This document shows, piece after piece, positions 46,201 through 56,696 of a DNA stretch of 64,000 nt; position 1 is the first letter of the stretch; each line of letters opens with the position of its first letter. The translations under genes were made by a program, and so were the position numbers. The notes under the pieces are model-generated. The model was not told where the DNA came from. It saw only the letters and a list, made by a program, of their open reading frames with translations, and did no database searches. Origin of the DNA: Schizophyllum amplum (taxonomy: Eukaryota; Basidiomycota; Agaricomycetes; Agaricales; Schizophyllaceae); NCBI GenBank assembly GCA_007026445.1, contig VDMD01000072.1, positions 62,001 through 126,000 of the forward strand. Direction: 5' to 3'.

Positions 46201-47027
46201 GCGAACGTTGTTGGTATCAGCGCAGCCACCCGGTCCCGCACGCTTATGGACAGGGTTTCAAGAAGCATACAGACCGCTGTCGCCCATTATCGCGCCGCCT
46301 ACGCAGCTGCGATCCGCCTGGACCCCATGGGAGGATGGACGAAGCGGCTGCGCCCGCTGCGGGATGATGATGTACGTGCACTGAACGAGCGTACACTCAC
46401 GAGAGAAGAGCGGGCAGCCCGAGAACGGGCCCGTCAGCTATCGCAGCTGGACTATGGAGATGAGGATGCTCTGGACATGGTCGTGGAGACCGTTACCGGT
46501 GGTGTCGAAAGGGGCGAGGGACAGAGGGTGCTGTCGTGGATCTGGTACGACACGAACGCCGAGGAGCTGTTGGATACGAACATGCACGAGGGTGAGCAGA
46601 TATGTTTCTTATCCAACATCGGCTTACTTACTATCCAACAGCGCTCCGAATCGAGTTCCTCAAGTCTCGCGCGCGTAGAGATCGTCAGCGGGAGGAGATT
46701 GAGCTCCTCGAAGAGGAGATGCGGCGCACACTGCAGTTTCCGACTGCCGACGCCAAAGAATGGGATGCGCGTGTCTCTGCACGGCCCGTTGCAGACGACG
46801 CAGTCGGCGATGGGATGCAGGCATACGCGCGAGAGCAGGCTGCCATCATCCGCCACCGGCGTACCATGTGGGAGGAGAAGTTGCGGCCAATACGCGTGCA
46901 GGCGGCGCTTGCAATGCAGCTGAAATTTGAACAGATATCACTGCCTATGGACGACACCGTACTCGCTGAGCTAGAGCGCTTGGATGATGACGAAGGCGAT
47001 GACGACGGCGACGACAACGACCTTTGA
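43276..47027 (+). pseudogene. KDZ transposase 2 (giant element), one frameshift
   Basis: About eleven exons. The N-terminal Cys-rich CxC2-type module shows CRTCKAPAPRYRC, CQQCIVRNH and later CPACPHP. The core contains LFIGEDANFRL, LGDGWAYF, VSCTRHNVFRANGVGDL, the first catalytic Asp in FSYDIACIF and the Glu in TTGESVEQNW, followed by MGPGTRQVTLDD. The C-terminal helical region includes LSWIWYDTN and ALRIEFLKSRAR and ends acidic at 47027. KDZ enzymes are DDE-type cut-and-paste transposases acting in the nucleus. Near 44142 one base is missing between FHKL and ALGNLSAYEYYRAL. Otherwise the frame is intact, so it died recently or the base is an assembly error. It lies 2.4 kb from the right end of the giant element. 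Confidence 0.88.
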
Positions 47028-47229
47028 GAGTACTACTGTCGCCGGTCGGCGACGACGACGAGCTGTGGGTGCCGAGGAGGGGATACAGAGAACGCGGTCC
47101 TGGTGCGAGTGCGAGTACGTAGGCTCTCGCCTAATTAGATAATATTATCCCTTTCTATTACAAGTTTACAACAACTGTAGGCTCATACGGCCATATGGCT
47201 ATCTGCTCATATGGGCCAGGAAATGGTCC

Positions 47230-48395
47230 ATGGCCGATATGGCCAAATGTCGTGAGGCAATTGCCAGGCATACGGCCAGATTGCTATGGACAGACCACCA
47301 ACGTCTCTTTGTTCGCGGCCCACCTATCAATGGGCAGGTTGTCCTAGAGCATGGTGCGCTGCCTGGGCGAGGAAAGAAGGAGCGCGCTTTACGAGTGGGT
47401 GCGTAGAACACGTCTTATCGCAAAGAAGGATTGCTGACGCCTTCTCAGCCCTTACTCACAACCTTCCTCTGTCCGTCTTCAACAACATCGACCACGCCAT
47501 CAAGAACCCCACTCTCTATCCAGGGGACCCTGACGAGGAAGATCGTTTCCTAGTCTCCCTCAATGACCCGCTGCACAAGCCTAAGCCTAAGGCGAAGAAG
47601 GGCAAGAAGCGCCAAAGATCCCCCTCTATCAGCTCTGACTTGGCTGACGGCCAGGCCGCAGAGAATACTCCCCTTCCCCCTTTCACTGCCCTGGATAAGG
47701 GCAAGGGCAAGGCTCCTGTTATCAACATCTTCGACGACGAGGACAAGGAGGGCAAGGGTCCCATCAAGGAGATGATGGAGGGACCGAGGTCTATGGTGAC
47801 CAGAAGCGGTGAGTCAGTCTCAATAAGCTCCTTTGCTAGCTCTGACGCAAGGACTGCAGCTTCAACAACGAAGAAGGGGAAGCTGTCCTTGCCAGAGCTG
47901 GACGCCTCCTCAGAGGATGAAGACCACCGTCCTCTGTCCAAGCGTCGCAAGCTAGGGGACTTCGAGGCAGGTGAGTATCCATCACCGTCTACTTAAGTAG
48001 AACTCTGACTAGTTCGCCCAGGTTCCTCCTCTCGGCCCCTTGCCTCAGAAGCTGTCCCTCTTGGTCGTCCCCGTCCTCGTCCTCAACCACGCCCACTCAT
48101 ACGTCGCTACGGCTTCCCCTCCACTTCTCAGTCAAGAGGCACTGCGCACACCTTGGCGTCTGCCTCTGGCTCCACCCAGCCCCAAACTTCCACTTCGAGC
48201 ATCGTCCCAGGCCTCTCAACTCAGCCAACACAGCCAACCGCCTCCTCCTCTTCATCAGCAGCTCTTTTGGGACCTTTGACAGAGGGGACGAAGCAGGAGA
48301 CACCTAGGGAGGACATGTCTGCGTACATCTCAGACATGGAGCCTGTGGGCCTACCCAGTCTCACCCTATCTCCCAGCCGCAACCCTTGGCTTTGA
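47230..48395 (+). CDS. Unknown Ser/Lys-rich protein downstream of KDZ-2
   Basis: Three exons are joined by GTGCGT and GTGAGT introns. The first encodes MADMAKCREAIARHTARLLW and FVRGPPINGQVVLEHG. The second begins ALTHNLPLSVFNNIDHAIKN and holds KPKPKAKKGKKRQR, then Ser/Asp patches and LSKRRKLGDFEA. The third is Pro/Arg/Ser-rich, ending SLTLSPSRNPWL at 48395. No family recognised. Basic clusters suggest nuclear targeting. It lies between KDZ-2 and the right end array. Confidence 0.5.
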
Positions 48396-49050
48396 GAGGG
48401 CTGTTTGGCGTGACCATTCAGTATTGGTGAGCGTGAACGAACAGCTTTGTCTTGGACTTCATCTGACCTGTTTCACAGTTCAGAGCTGCTTGGATTCTTT
48501 GACTGTACATGCGACCCGACTTGTTTGGTAGGAACGTACTGATTTGGCTTGACTTTCTTGCATATTCATCTCCTCCGCTTCATGCCCTTTCCATGCTTGG
48601 CTCCTGCTATACACCTTTCTTCTGCTTTATGTCCTTCCACCTTAGACGGAATGGAAGCCCAAGAGATATTATATCATACCTATCTCACCTAATGCTACCA
48701 TGACTGCTGACGCCCAAGACCAGACGACTACAACTACGACTAACCTGCTTTCATTCTTGAAAGTGCTGATCTTTACCACCACCCTTATCTTACACCCATT
48801 TCCTACGTTACTCCCTCTACAATGCCATGACCCGCATTCTCCTTAGATGAGCATTTATGGACTGGATGTTACCTAGTTACCTCCTAGACGTTACCTCAGT
48901 AATGCAGGCCATGATCTCGCAGAGGCCCACAAATGTTATCCTTGGCCTTCTTGCCTTAAAGCCTAGTTCGGAAGCCAAAGCCAAAGCCGAAAGATAATAA
49001 GTCACAAACATCTCATTATGAAAAGGCTCATCAAAAATTGCCCCTGGCTG
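48396..49050. other. Intergenic, no gene seen
   Basis: Pyrimidine-rich sequence after the unknown gene. No supported coding region before the subterminal array begins. Confidence 0.5.
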
Positions 49051-49054
49051 GAAA

Positions 49055-49440
49055 GCTTGAAAGTATCGCCGCAAACTGAGCCACACCTGACTACAACAAA
49101 GTGTCGCTAAGAAGGCGGAGTCCAACAAAGTGTCGCCACAGGAGACCTAGGCCAAAAAGTGTCGCTACAGACTTAGCTGAAGAGCATCGCCACAAAGCTT
49201 TAGCTTGAGCAAAATTAAGATAAAAGTTTCGCCTTCCAAAATAGTTTCGCATATCAAGGAGAAAAGTGTCGAGAGCCATTGCAGCAGAAATTAGTGTCGA
49301 CTCTGGGAGGGCACAGAAGTTAAGTGTCGCCGTTTTGAGGTAAAGTCTCGCACTGACTATGCCACTTACGATACATATTATTTGCAACAAAATTAGCATG
49401 AAAGTATCGTAAATGGTCAAAAAAGCGCAAATTAGTCTCG
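49055..49440. repeat. Subterminal repeat array, right end
   Basis: At least ten copies of an AAAGTGTCGC-like unit occur, with clear copies near 49097, 49127, 49155, 49263 and 49322 and variants (AAAGTTTCGC, AAAGTATCG, AAAGTCTCGC) near 49061, 49226, 49344 and 49402. All are in one orientation, mirrored relative to the left end. Confidence 0.85.
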
Positions 49441-49475
49441 TATATTAAATGTGCAACGTAACCGCCATACTGGGT
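49411..49475 (-). repeat. Right TIR of giant element with 5-bp target duplication
   Basis: 49411-49470 is the complement of the left TIR with one mismatch. TGGGT at 49471-49475 repeats the left flank. Confidence 0.85.
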
Positions 49476-49642
49476 GTATACTCATCAGCACGCCTTCGAC
49501 GGCGCAGAAACAACACGCACCGCTTCCGGACTCCTCAAGAGTCACTCTGTTCGCTGCCGCCACGCACCATTGGCCGGGGCCGTATCTAGATACGGCCAGT
49601 ACTGGCAGGGGGTCGTATTCTCATATTGCCCAGCTGTACTGA

Positions 49643-51849
49643 GTCAGTAATTACTGGCAATATTGAATTACGACCCCGGGGAATTTATGACTTCAGGCTT
49701 GTTAGATTGTATTCAATTCTCTTCATTGTTAACGGTCAATAAAGTGGTATTTGGTGGGTACTATACATACAAATGAGGCATAAAATATTACAGCCCACGG
49801 TCCCGCCTCCTGCTCACCGCCCGCGCTGTCGCCGCCGCCGTTTCAGGTCCCCGGTATGGCCGCTTCGCCGCCGGCGCTGTCGCCGCCGTCGCCGCCGTCA
49901 CCGCCTACGCTTCCCGCCGCTTGCCCCCGCTGCTTTCCCCCGCCGCACGCCAGCGCATCCTACCCCCGCCTCGCCCCCCGCAACCGCCGCGTCCTGCCGC
50001 AAGCGCGTCGAGCCTCCCGGGCTCCTAGCGCGTCGAATCTGCACGCAGTGACTCCCACGCCTCCCGCGCGTATATCGACGCAGCGCACAGCGACGAGTGT
50101 GAGCGTGACGTGACTGCACACTGTGGGGTGCCCGCCGTGGACACGCCTCCAGAAACGAGAACGTGGCGAGCTCGCGCTGGTGCTCCATGACTCCACTCCA
50201 TGACACGCGCGACCTCGAGATGGCGATGGTGCGGACGCCGCGCACAGGGGCTCGCGAGTACAGCAACAAGGCGATAGCCATGCACGCGCATCGCGTCTGG
50301 CGCTCATCAACTCCGATGTTGCCAGAGCCAAGGCGAGGAAGAAGAGGTGAGGTGAGAGGGGCCGGAGGGATACGCGAAGGGGGAGAGGGATGGACAGAAA
50401 CGGGGCGCACGGGAGATGGGAGAGCGCGTTTCCGTTCGGGAACGCTTCAGGCTCGGCGATGGCGGCCATGGAGATCCCGAGTCTGCTGTGGGGTTTTGTT
50501 ATGGTCAGCAGTATACTCAGTTGTCGCTTGTATGTACGCACTGTCTGCCTAAAGAGCCACTCCTGCACTTGATCGAGGAGGTGATGGCGGGGGGACGCGT
50601 GCCGGTTGATCGACAATTCTGTTGATTTCTTGCAGAGGGAGGCGTGTTGAGGGTAGCGGAGCAGTCGTAAGCAGTAGGGTACGTTGAGATGCCGAAGGGG
50701 GGTTGACGTGTGTGGTAAACACCGGGGGATGGTCCAGGACGCTGAGTGAATACGAACATGTTCAAATTCTCGTCAGCCAGATTACAAGTACGACAAGAGA
50801 GGCACGCACCTTTAAGCCTAGGAGTTATCATTGACCCTTGAAGCTTGAAGCTTGAGGGTTAGAGCCGAGCCGGGAAGGGCGACCATGGTGGTCGCCGGCG
50901 AGGACGACGACGAGGGAGAAAGCAAGAGACGAAGGTGACATCACGTCACGAATGGCGCTTGTGGCGCGCATTCGCTGCGCGGTCGACAGCGTCTAGCGTT
51001 GTTTCTGCTCGTCGTGGCCGCTCGGCAAAGCAATTGGATTTTCTGTATGTCTGTATGTACCGATGCATGTATCGACTGTAATGTCCCTCGCCCTGCGACC
51101 TACTTGCCGAGGTACCGGGCTGCGCGCATTGTACCGCCTTTCAGTCCTTTTTGTTCATTCCGTATTGTTTATGGACTTTCAGGCATTCAAACTACCTGTA
51201 GCTTACACTAGTACCCTGTACTTATATACCCATAATTTGACTGTTCTGCCTCGAGGTACACAGAGACCTCGAGATGCCTCTCGACCCTTCGAGTTCAACT
51301 CGATCTGAGGATTGTCTGTTAGACATTCCATGTCGATTCCGACACAATATTAATGATCGAGCCAGGTTTGAAGCCTTATATCCCGACATCCATACGTCGA
51401 ATGACAAGTCCGAGTAGTCCGCGGGGCTCTACTCGCATGCTTCGACCCACAGACGTCGCCGAGCACGACAACGAGCGCTCATCGGAGGTCGGCCCGACTG
51501 TCCGAGCGCCGCCGCCGACGCCGATTGAGCAGCAATCACTGCACGCAGCTTCTGTTAGAATATATTCATCTCTGCGCACATATGCGCCCATAGGTTTCCT
51601 TTTACGGACTTATCTCCGATAGATACTTCGATCGTCTCGACGACGCGCCTCAGCTTTTACCTTCATCGCTGAGGCGTGAGTTATATTTCCTACGCATACC
51701 TTACACCTATACTAATGTCCCTGTAGTCACACGCGACTTGTATAGGTACGGTAGCACACACGGAACCAGCTTTTACCTTCATCGCTGAGGCTCACACGCG
51801 ACTTGTATAGGTCCCTCGGAATCTCCTCGCTCGTACCTCTTGTCAGGTT
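49643..51849. other. Interval between the two large elements, no supported gene
   Basis: A (GCC)-rich stretch at 49800-50050 gives long but low-complexity frames on both strands. Near 51651 and 51770 a 25-base stretch (CAGCTTTTACCTTCATCGCT and neighbours) is duplicated about 119 bp apart, and CACACGCGACTTGTATAGG occurs near 51728 and 51793. These are local tandem duplications just upstream of the gag remnant. Confidence 0.5.
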
Positions 51850-52454
51850 ATGAGCCCCGACAGTTCCAACATGTCCATCCAAACAGTCAAGATCGACACC
51901 CCTCTGAAGTGCAAGGACAACGGTACGAACTGGCCCCGCTACAAGGAGGTCACGGTTCAGAAGATCAAGAAGATCACCGGACTCGCACGCCATCTGCGCG
52001 GCACGCCGAAACCGGCGCATCCTGTCTATGTCAAGGACAAGCACGAATGGTTCAAGAGCACCGACTTGGAGTCGGATTCGTAGGAGGACGATTCGGATAG
52101 CGAGGATGAGGAACCTGGCGAAGAAGGCGCCGCAACAACGTCGCCGGCGCAAGTGCCATTACCCCCCACCCCCACTCCACTCAGCGATACTGCCCGTGAA
52201 GAGTTGCTTGACGCGCTCGACACGTGGGAGCAGCGCGAAGCCCAGATGCGCGACATCATCTACACGTCGGTGTCAAACGCTATGTTCACCGAGATCAAGG
52301 GGCGCGCGACCGCGAAGGACGTGTGGGAAGCGCTGGTGAGCAAGTTCGAGAACGTTGATAACGTCGCCATCCGCACGCAGCTTTACCGGCAGCTCAATGC
52401 CATGAAGTGCGTCGAGGGCGATAACGTTCGCGCGCATCTCGCGTCCATGGAGCA
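51850..52454 (+). pseudogene. Ty1/copia gag (UBN2-type) truncated by KDZ element insertion
   Basis: A copia Gag N-terminus (DNGTNWPRYKEVTVQKIKKI) is followed by an in-frame stop at 52081, then LLDALDTWEQREAQMRDII, TAKDVWEALVSKFENV and LYRQLNAMKCVEGDNVRAHL, typical of gag polypeptides of the UBN2 type that form the particle shell. The frame ends at MEQL where foreign sequence begins at 52455. The rest of gag-pol should lie beyond the inserted element, outside the window. Confidence 0.85.
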
Positions 52455-52570
52455 GCTGTGCTCGTAGTGTTATTGCAAAACACCCAAGCAACTGCTTGGC
52501 AGTGTTTTGCAATGATAGCGAATGAGTTACCTGCACAGCCACCTCCCCTCCGGGGGACGCCGGCAGGGCT
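52455..52570 (+). repeat. Left terminal repeat of KDZ element 1
   Basis: This terminal segment contains a long imperfect hairpin, GCAAAACACCCAAGCA pairing with TGCTTGGCAGTGTTTTGC. The matching inverted copy is not inside the window. Confidence 0.6.
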
Positions 52571-52827
52571 CCGGGCTGCCTAGGGCGCGCCGGGGAGCGC
52601 CCTGCGGTGCCAGGATGGCGCAGGGCGGGTTTGATGGCCGTGCCGCATGTCGGGGCGCATCACTAGGGTCCCGCCGCGCGCCTCCGCGGCTGCCGGCGGG
52701 TCCGGGGTCGTCGCCGCGCGCCTCCCGCGCGGCCTTGCGTGTCTGCCTCTCTGCATGGAACGTCGTCTACGCTGTCACGAGTTGCATAGATAAGAGACAC
52801 ATATACACTATACCATAAAACCCGCCC

Positions 52828-55800
52828 TCAATCCTCCTCCTCGCTCTCGCTGCCTTCGTCCTCCTCGTCGGTCTGCTGTACAGCGTCGGGGTCCTCCTCC
52901 TCCAACTCGGCTTCGAGGCGTAAGGCGTCCGTGATGTCGATTTGTGCAGCGGCAGGTGCGTTTGCCCATAGCGTCGTAAAGTGGCCCCTCAACAATGCAT
53001 ATACGCGTCGCTGCCGGGCTGCATAGGCGCGCGCACCCTCCCCCAGTGCGCCCTCGCGCTTGTCGGAAATCCGCCGCTGCTCCCACAACTCCTCGCGCCG
53101 CTGCAAGCTGACGGTCGTCCGCCTCATTCCCTCACGGAGCAGCGGGATCTGCTCCTGCCAGCGCCGCAGCCGTGCGTAGGCCTTGCACCATTCCACCCGG
53201 ATACCCTCATACAGGTCCGTCCCCTGCGCGTCCGGGTCTTGCGTATTGGTGCCGTACCAGATCCAGGAGACGGTGCGGCGCCCCTCTCCCGTACCGTCCC
53301 GAACGCGCTGGAGGCCGGTGGCGGCCGCGGGCTCCTCCTCAACGTCCGCGCCCTCGTGCGCCTGGGGCCGCGCGCGTCTGTCGTCACCCTCCTCCAAGAG
53401 TCGGAGGTCGCGGCAGACGTCGAGAGCGCGCCACTCGATGGTTGATGTCTCGTCGCCTCCGGCCGCGAGCAGCGCGAGCAGCGCGAGACGCGCGCATGCA
53501 TACTTCTTGGCGAAGGCGGCTATCTTGTCGTCTTGAACCTTGATCACGTTGCGCGCTCGCGTTGTTGACCCCTGGTGGCGAACGTTGGTGTTCTTGAAAC
53601 GTAGCTCTCGAGACTTGGCGAGCAGTAAGTTGCGGATCGCGTCTAGAGAGACGCGGCACTGGGCGTCGCGTAATTTGCGCTCGATCGCCGCGACGTCTCC
53701 GAGGCAGGAGGCCAGCTCTTCGGAGGACAGCGCGGACGGTGGGAATAGCGGTCGCTGTTCGACGGGCAGCGCGGCGTTTGCCTCGTCGGCCTCCCATGCC
53801 TCTATGCGCACCAACGCCGGCGGCATATAAGCCCCCTGCGCGGCCCTGAACTTTGCGATCGCGCGCGAGACCTTCGCGCGCTGACGAAAGAGCTCCGCCT
53901 GCTGCTTAGGCGTTGCGTAGGTCTTCTCCGCTACGTCCCGAGCCAACGCGCGTCTGTGCATGAGTCAGATTGTTTCACTAATACGATAAGGAAATTGAAC
54001 TAACTGTTGATCTTCGGCGTCAAGCAGCGTGGCCACGAAATCTCCCGGAGATAGGTCGTGCGCACTGAGTGAGCCGCGCGCCGCTGCGTCTGCGTGCTCC
54101 TTGGCGAGGTCGAGCTGCACGTCAGCCTCGGTGGCACCTGTGCTATGTAGTTAGAAAGAATCTGGAAACATAGAAAAAGCGGACGCACCGCACTTCGGCA
54201 TCTCGAACGGGTTCGGCTTCGAGTTGTCGTTCTCGAACGCGAGGACGGACTCGCGCCACTCTGGGACGTGAGCAGCCTGCGCGTTGCTGAACGCCTCAAA
54301 CTCCGTCCGCTGGATCGCCTCTTCCTTCAACGCCTCAAGCAGCTTCCTGAGTAGGAAAGCGCCCAGGGCGATGAGCTTAAGCCAGTTCCAATGGCTCAAA
54401 TGGTCGTCGAGGGTATCGGCTGCCGTACCGGGCCCCATCTGGCGAAGGGAGGTCCCTAGGGGCCCGAGATGCGCCCATGGGCGCTCCACGCCCTCTCCGT
54501 CCGTACGCGCCCCTCCAAACAGGAACATGAAGTTGAAGAGGAGCTGGCACGCCAGCCGGTGGCCGAGTATGTGCAGCTTTGGAATGACAAAGCGCATCGT
54601 GCGCGCGACGGCGACAAAGCGAAGGAGGGGCGGTAGCTTCTTGACGTGTTCCACCAAGTTCTTCGAGAACTGGCATGCGATGTCGTACGAAAGAATCACT
54701 CGCAGCTTCTTCGAGTGGAACCTTAGCAGCGACGCTAGCACGTAGTCCATATTCGCATATCTGTAATCAATGGTTCAGTTAGCTGCGTAAAGCTCGTCAA
54801 CGTAAATGCTTACCGCTCCCCAACTTGCAGAGGTACGACGCCGTTTGGTTGAACAAACTCGTGTCGGGCGCAGACGCCGATGCCTTTCCCCGTCTCTGCG
54901 TAGCCCTTCGCGTATTTTGAATTGGCGTTTTCGAGGGCCGAGAGCCCGGAGCAGGAACTCGTCGTCTTGAAATCTTTTAGTACATCGAGCTGGGGCCACA
55001 AACACATTATTAGCTCACCTCATCCTGTTTGTCTGCAGTCTTGATCCATGCGTCGAATGGCTCTTGCTGCACGATATACGCGCCTCCGTCCAACAGCCGC
55101 GGGTCCTTCTCCACCAACGACACCTGCCGCCGCTTCAGGCGGAAGCAAGCGTCCAGCGCGATCGCCAGGAAGTACAAGTATCTAATTACAATTTCAGATG
55201 GCTTTCTTACTTTAGCTCATCGCTTCATCGCTTACTGTTTCTCTTTTGGTACGTTTTGCCAGCCCGCCGGTAAGTTCTCACCGGGTATGGGGCAGGCGGG
55301 GCAGCGTATCGCAAGCTCTCCTGGCTTCACATCTGACGGCCGCCGCTCACAGTCATTACCCCGACCTCCACGCTTGAGGCCAACGAGGTATTTGTACTCG
55401 CGGATGCATCGCGCGAGGACCATATGGCGATCCTGCAGAAACGTAAGTCGTAGGTAAACTGAGGCGAGGTGATCTCTCACCTTGAGCCCCGAGATCCCAA
55501 GGCTATCCGTCATCCTCTCCAATGCGTTGTAAAAGTCGTACATGGTCACTTTGCCGTGATGCGTGAGGTGATGGAAGTGGTCGAGTAAGGTGAACGTGCA
55601 GGCGGTACGCGGGGCGATGGCGCTTGCGGGGAACAGGCGGTGACGTAGAAGCTGCTGGCGAACACTGGGAGCGCCGGTGCAGCCGCATTGGTAGACGGTG
55701 CAGTGGTGAATGCCGGTAATATCCATGATCGTGAAGTCCCTGTTGATGATCGTCGCATGTTCGCAAGGCTCCCCGTCCGGGTGCCCCAGCTGTATCGACA

Positions 55801-56486
55801 GCCCCAGCGACATCAGGGTCACGCCATGAAAGCTCATGTCGTAGTCGTCCCATCTCTAACACACAGTTAGCGCGCGGTACATCCAGTCTGCTTGCAAGCG
55901 CACCTCGATAGAACAAAACGGACGTTTCGCATGGGCCTGCACTATGCAGGACCCACAGTACATGCTGAATCCAGAGCAGCCGGTGCAGCGGTAGATTGGC
56001 GGGCTCCGATTGTCGAGGGGACAAGTTGGGCATGGCTGATCGGCGGCGCCGCCGCGGCCGTCGAGGCGCATGAGCTCCTCCACGTACTCGTCTGCGAATG
56101 GAATAAAAGTGCGCAAGGGTTCGTCCTAGAACCTTAATCAGTATAGTAACATAGCAAAAGGTAAGCGTACGCACTGCCGTCGTGTAGTGCTTCCTCTTCC
56201 ACGGCCGACCCGCCGGCCCTCCCAGAATCCCGCGCTCCCGCGGTAGGTCTTCGTCCGGCGTCTGAAGGGGGTCTGGAGCGTCTGATGTCGTGATAGAGAG
56301 GCGGCGTCTTTTCTTCGGGGGAGACGGGTTGAGCTCCACATTTTCGGTGTGCCTGCGTCGCCCGTCGCGAGAGAGGTGCTGAGATTGAGCCACACGAGAT
56401 GCCGAGGGCCCGGGTGCTCTGAGATCGCCCAAGTCGTACTCGCGAACGTTGACGGGCTTGCGCGTTTTCGTCTTCCTAGTAGACAT
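52828..56486 (-). CDS. KDZ transposase 1, apparently intact, about 1,110 aa
   Basis: Nine exons start at ATG 56486 (MSTRKTKTRKPVNVREYDLG) and can be joined in frame to the stop at 52828. The CxC2-type module has CPTCPLDNRS, YRCTGC, CGSCIVQAHAKRP, YQCGCTG and CPACPIPG. The DDE core has FLAIALDACFRL, ARHEFVQPNGVVPLQVGER, YANMDYVLASLL, catalytic Asp in LSYDIACQFSKNL, FVIPKLHILGHRLACQ, Glu in TDGEGVERPWAHLGP, and DTLDDHLSHWNW. The C-terminal part includes TVSWIWYGTN and EWCKAYARLRRWQE and ends in an acidic tail. It is expected to cut and reinsert the element through the terminal repeats. It is divergent from the TET/JBP gene with 210 bp between starts. No stop or frameshift is seen. Confidence 0.92.
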
Positions 56487-56696
56487 GGTGGCCAAGTATG
56501 ATGTAGGGGGAATGGCAAGACGCGGCTCGATCGCGTTCGCGTGACGGTAAATGTGACGCGACGCGTCCGTCCATTGTTGACGCGCTCAGTCATGTGACGA
56601 GCAAAAGGACTTACCCCGGATCCGAACAAGACCACCGTCACCCCGCCTTGCTCTCAACCACCACCCCGCCTCTCAATCTCAGGCCCAAAGCGCAAA
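56487..56696. promoter_or_regulatory. Bidirectional promoter of KDZ-1 and TET/JBP
   Basis: This 210-bp region lies between divergent start codons. It contains GTGACGCGACGCGTCCGTC and TTGACGCGCTCAGTCATGTG, i.e. repeated TGACGC and one MluI-type ACGCGT box, plus CT-rich stretches near the TET/JBP start. A shared control region would couple transposase and dioxygenase expression. Confidence 0.5.

Larger units (their letters stand above)
17126..49470. mobile_element. Giant TIR element, 32.3 kb, carrying KDZ transposase and TET/JBP-like gene
   Basis: The two ends are 60-bp inverted repeats with one mismatch, starting GTATGGCGGTTAC at 17126 and matching the complement of 49411-49470. TGGGT directly flanks both ends (17121-17125 and 49471-49475). 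Inside each end lies an array of AAAGTGTCGC-like repeats in mirrored orientation. Cargo from left to right: a broken TET/JBP-like gene, a decayed unknown gene, BTB, a dead integrase-core transposase, an unknown Ser/Lys-rich gene, WWG protein 2, a RING protein, an unknown Cys-containing gene, a KDZ transposase and another unknown gene. The KDZ gene is the likely mover because it lies nearest an end, but the integrase-core gene is an alternative. The 5-bp duplication is shorter than the about 8 bp usually described for Zisupton elements. Confidence 0.75.

Noticed and set aside
17126..49470. Starship-type or Maverick/Polinton element
   Set aside because: No DUF3435-type tyrosine recombinase, and no protein-primed DNA polymerase or capsid genes are visible. 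Starships also lack such TIRs and are known from other fungi.
49773..50113. Arg/Pro-rich frames on both strands
   Set aside because: Generated by a GCC-rich stretch. No supporting motif.
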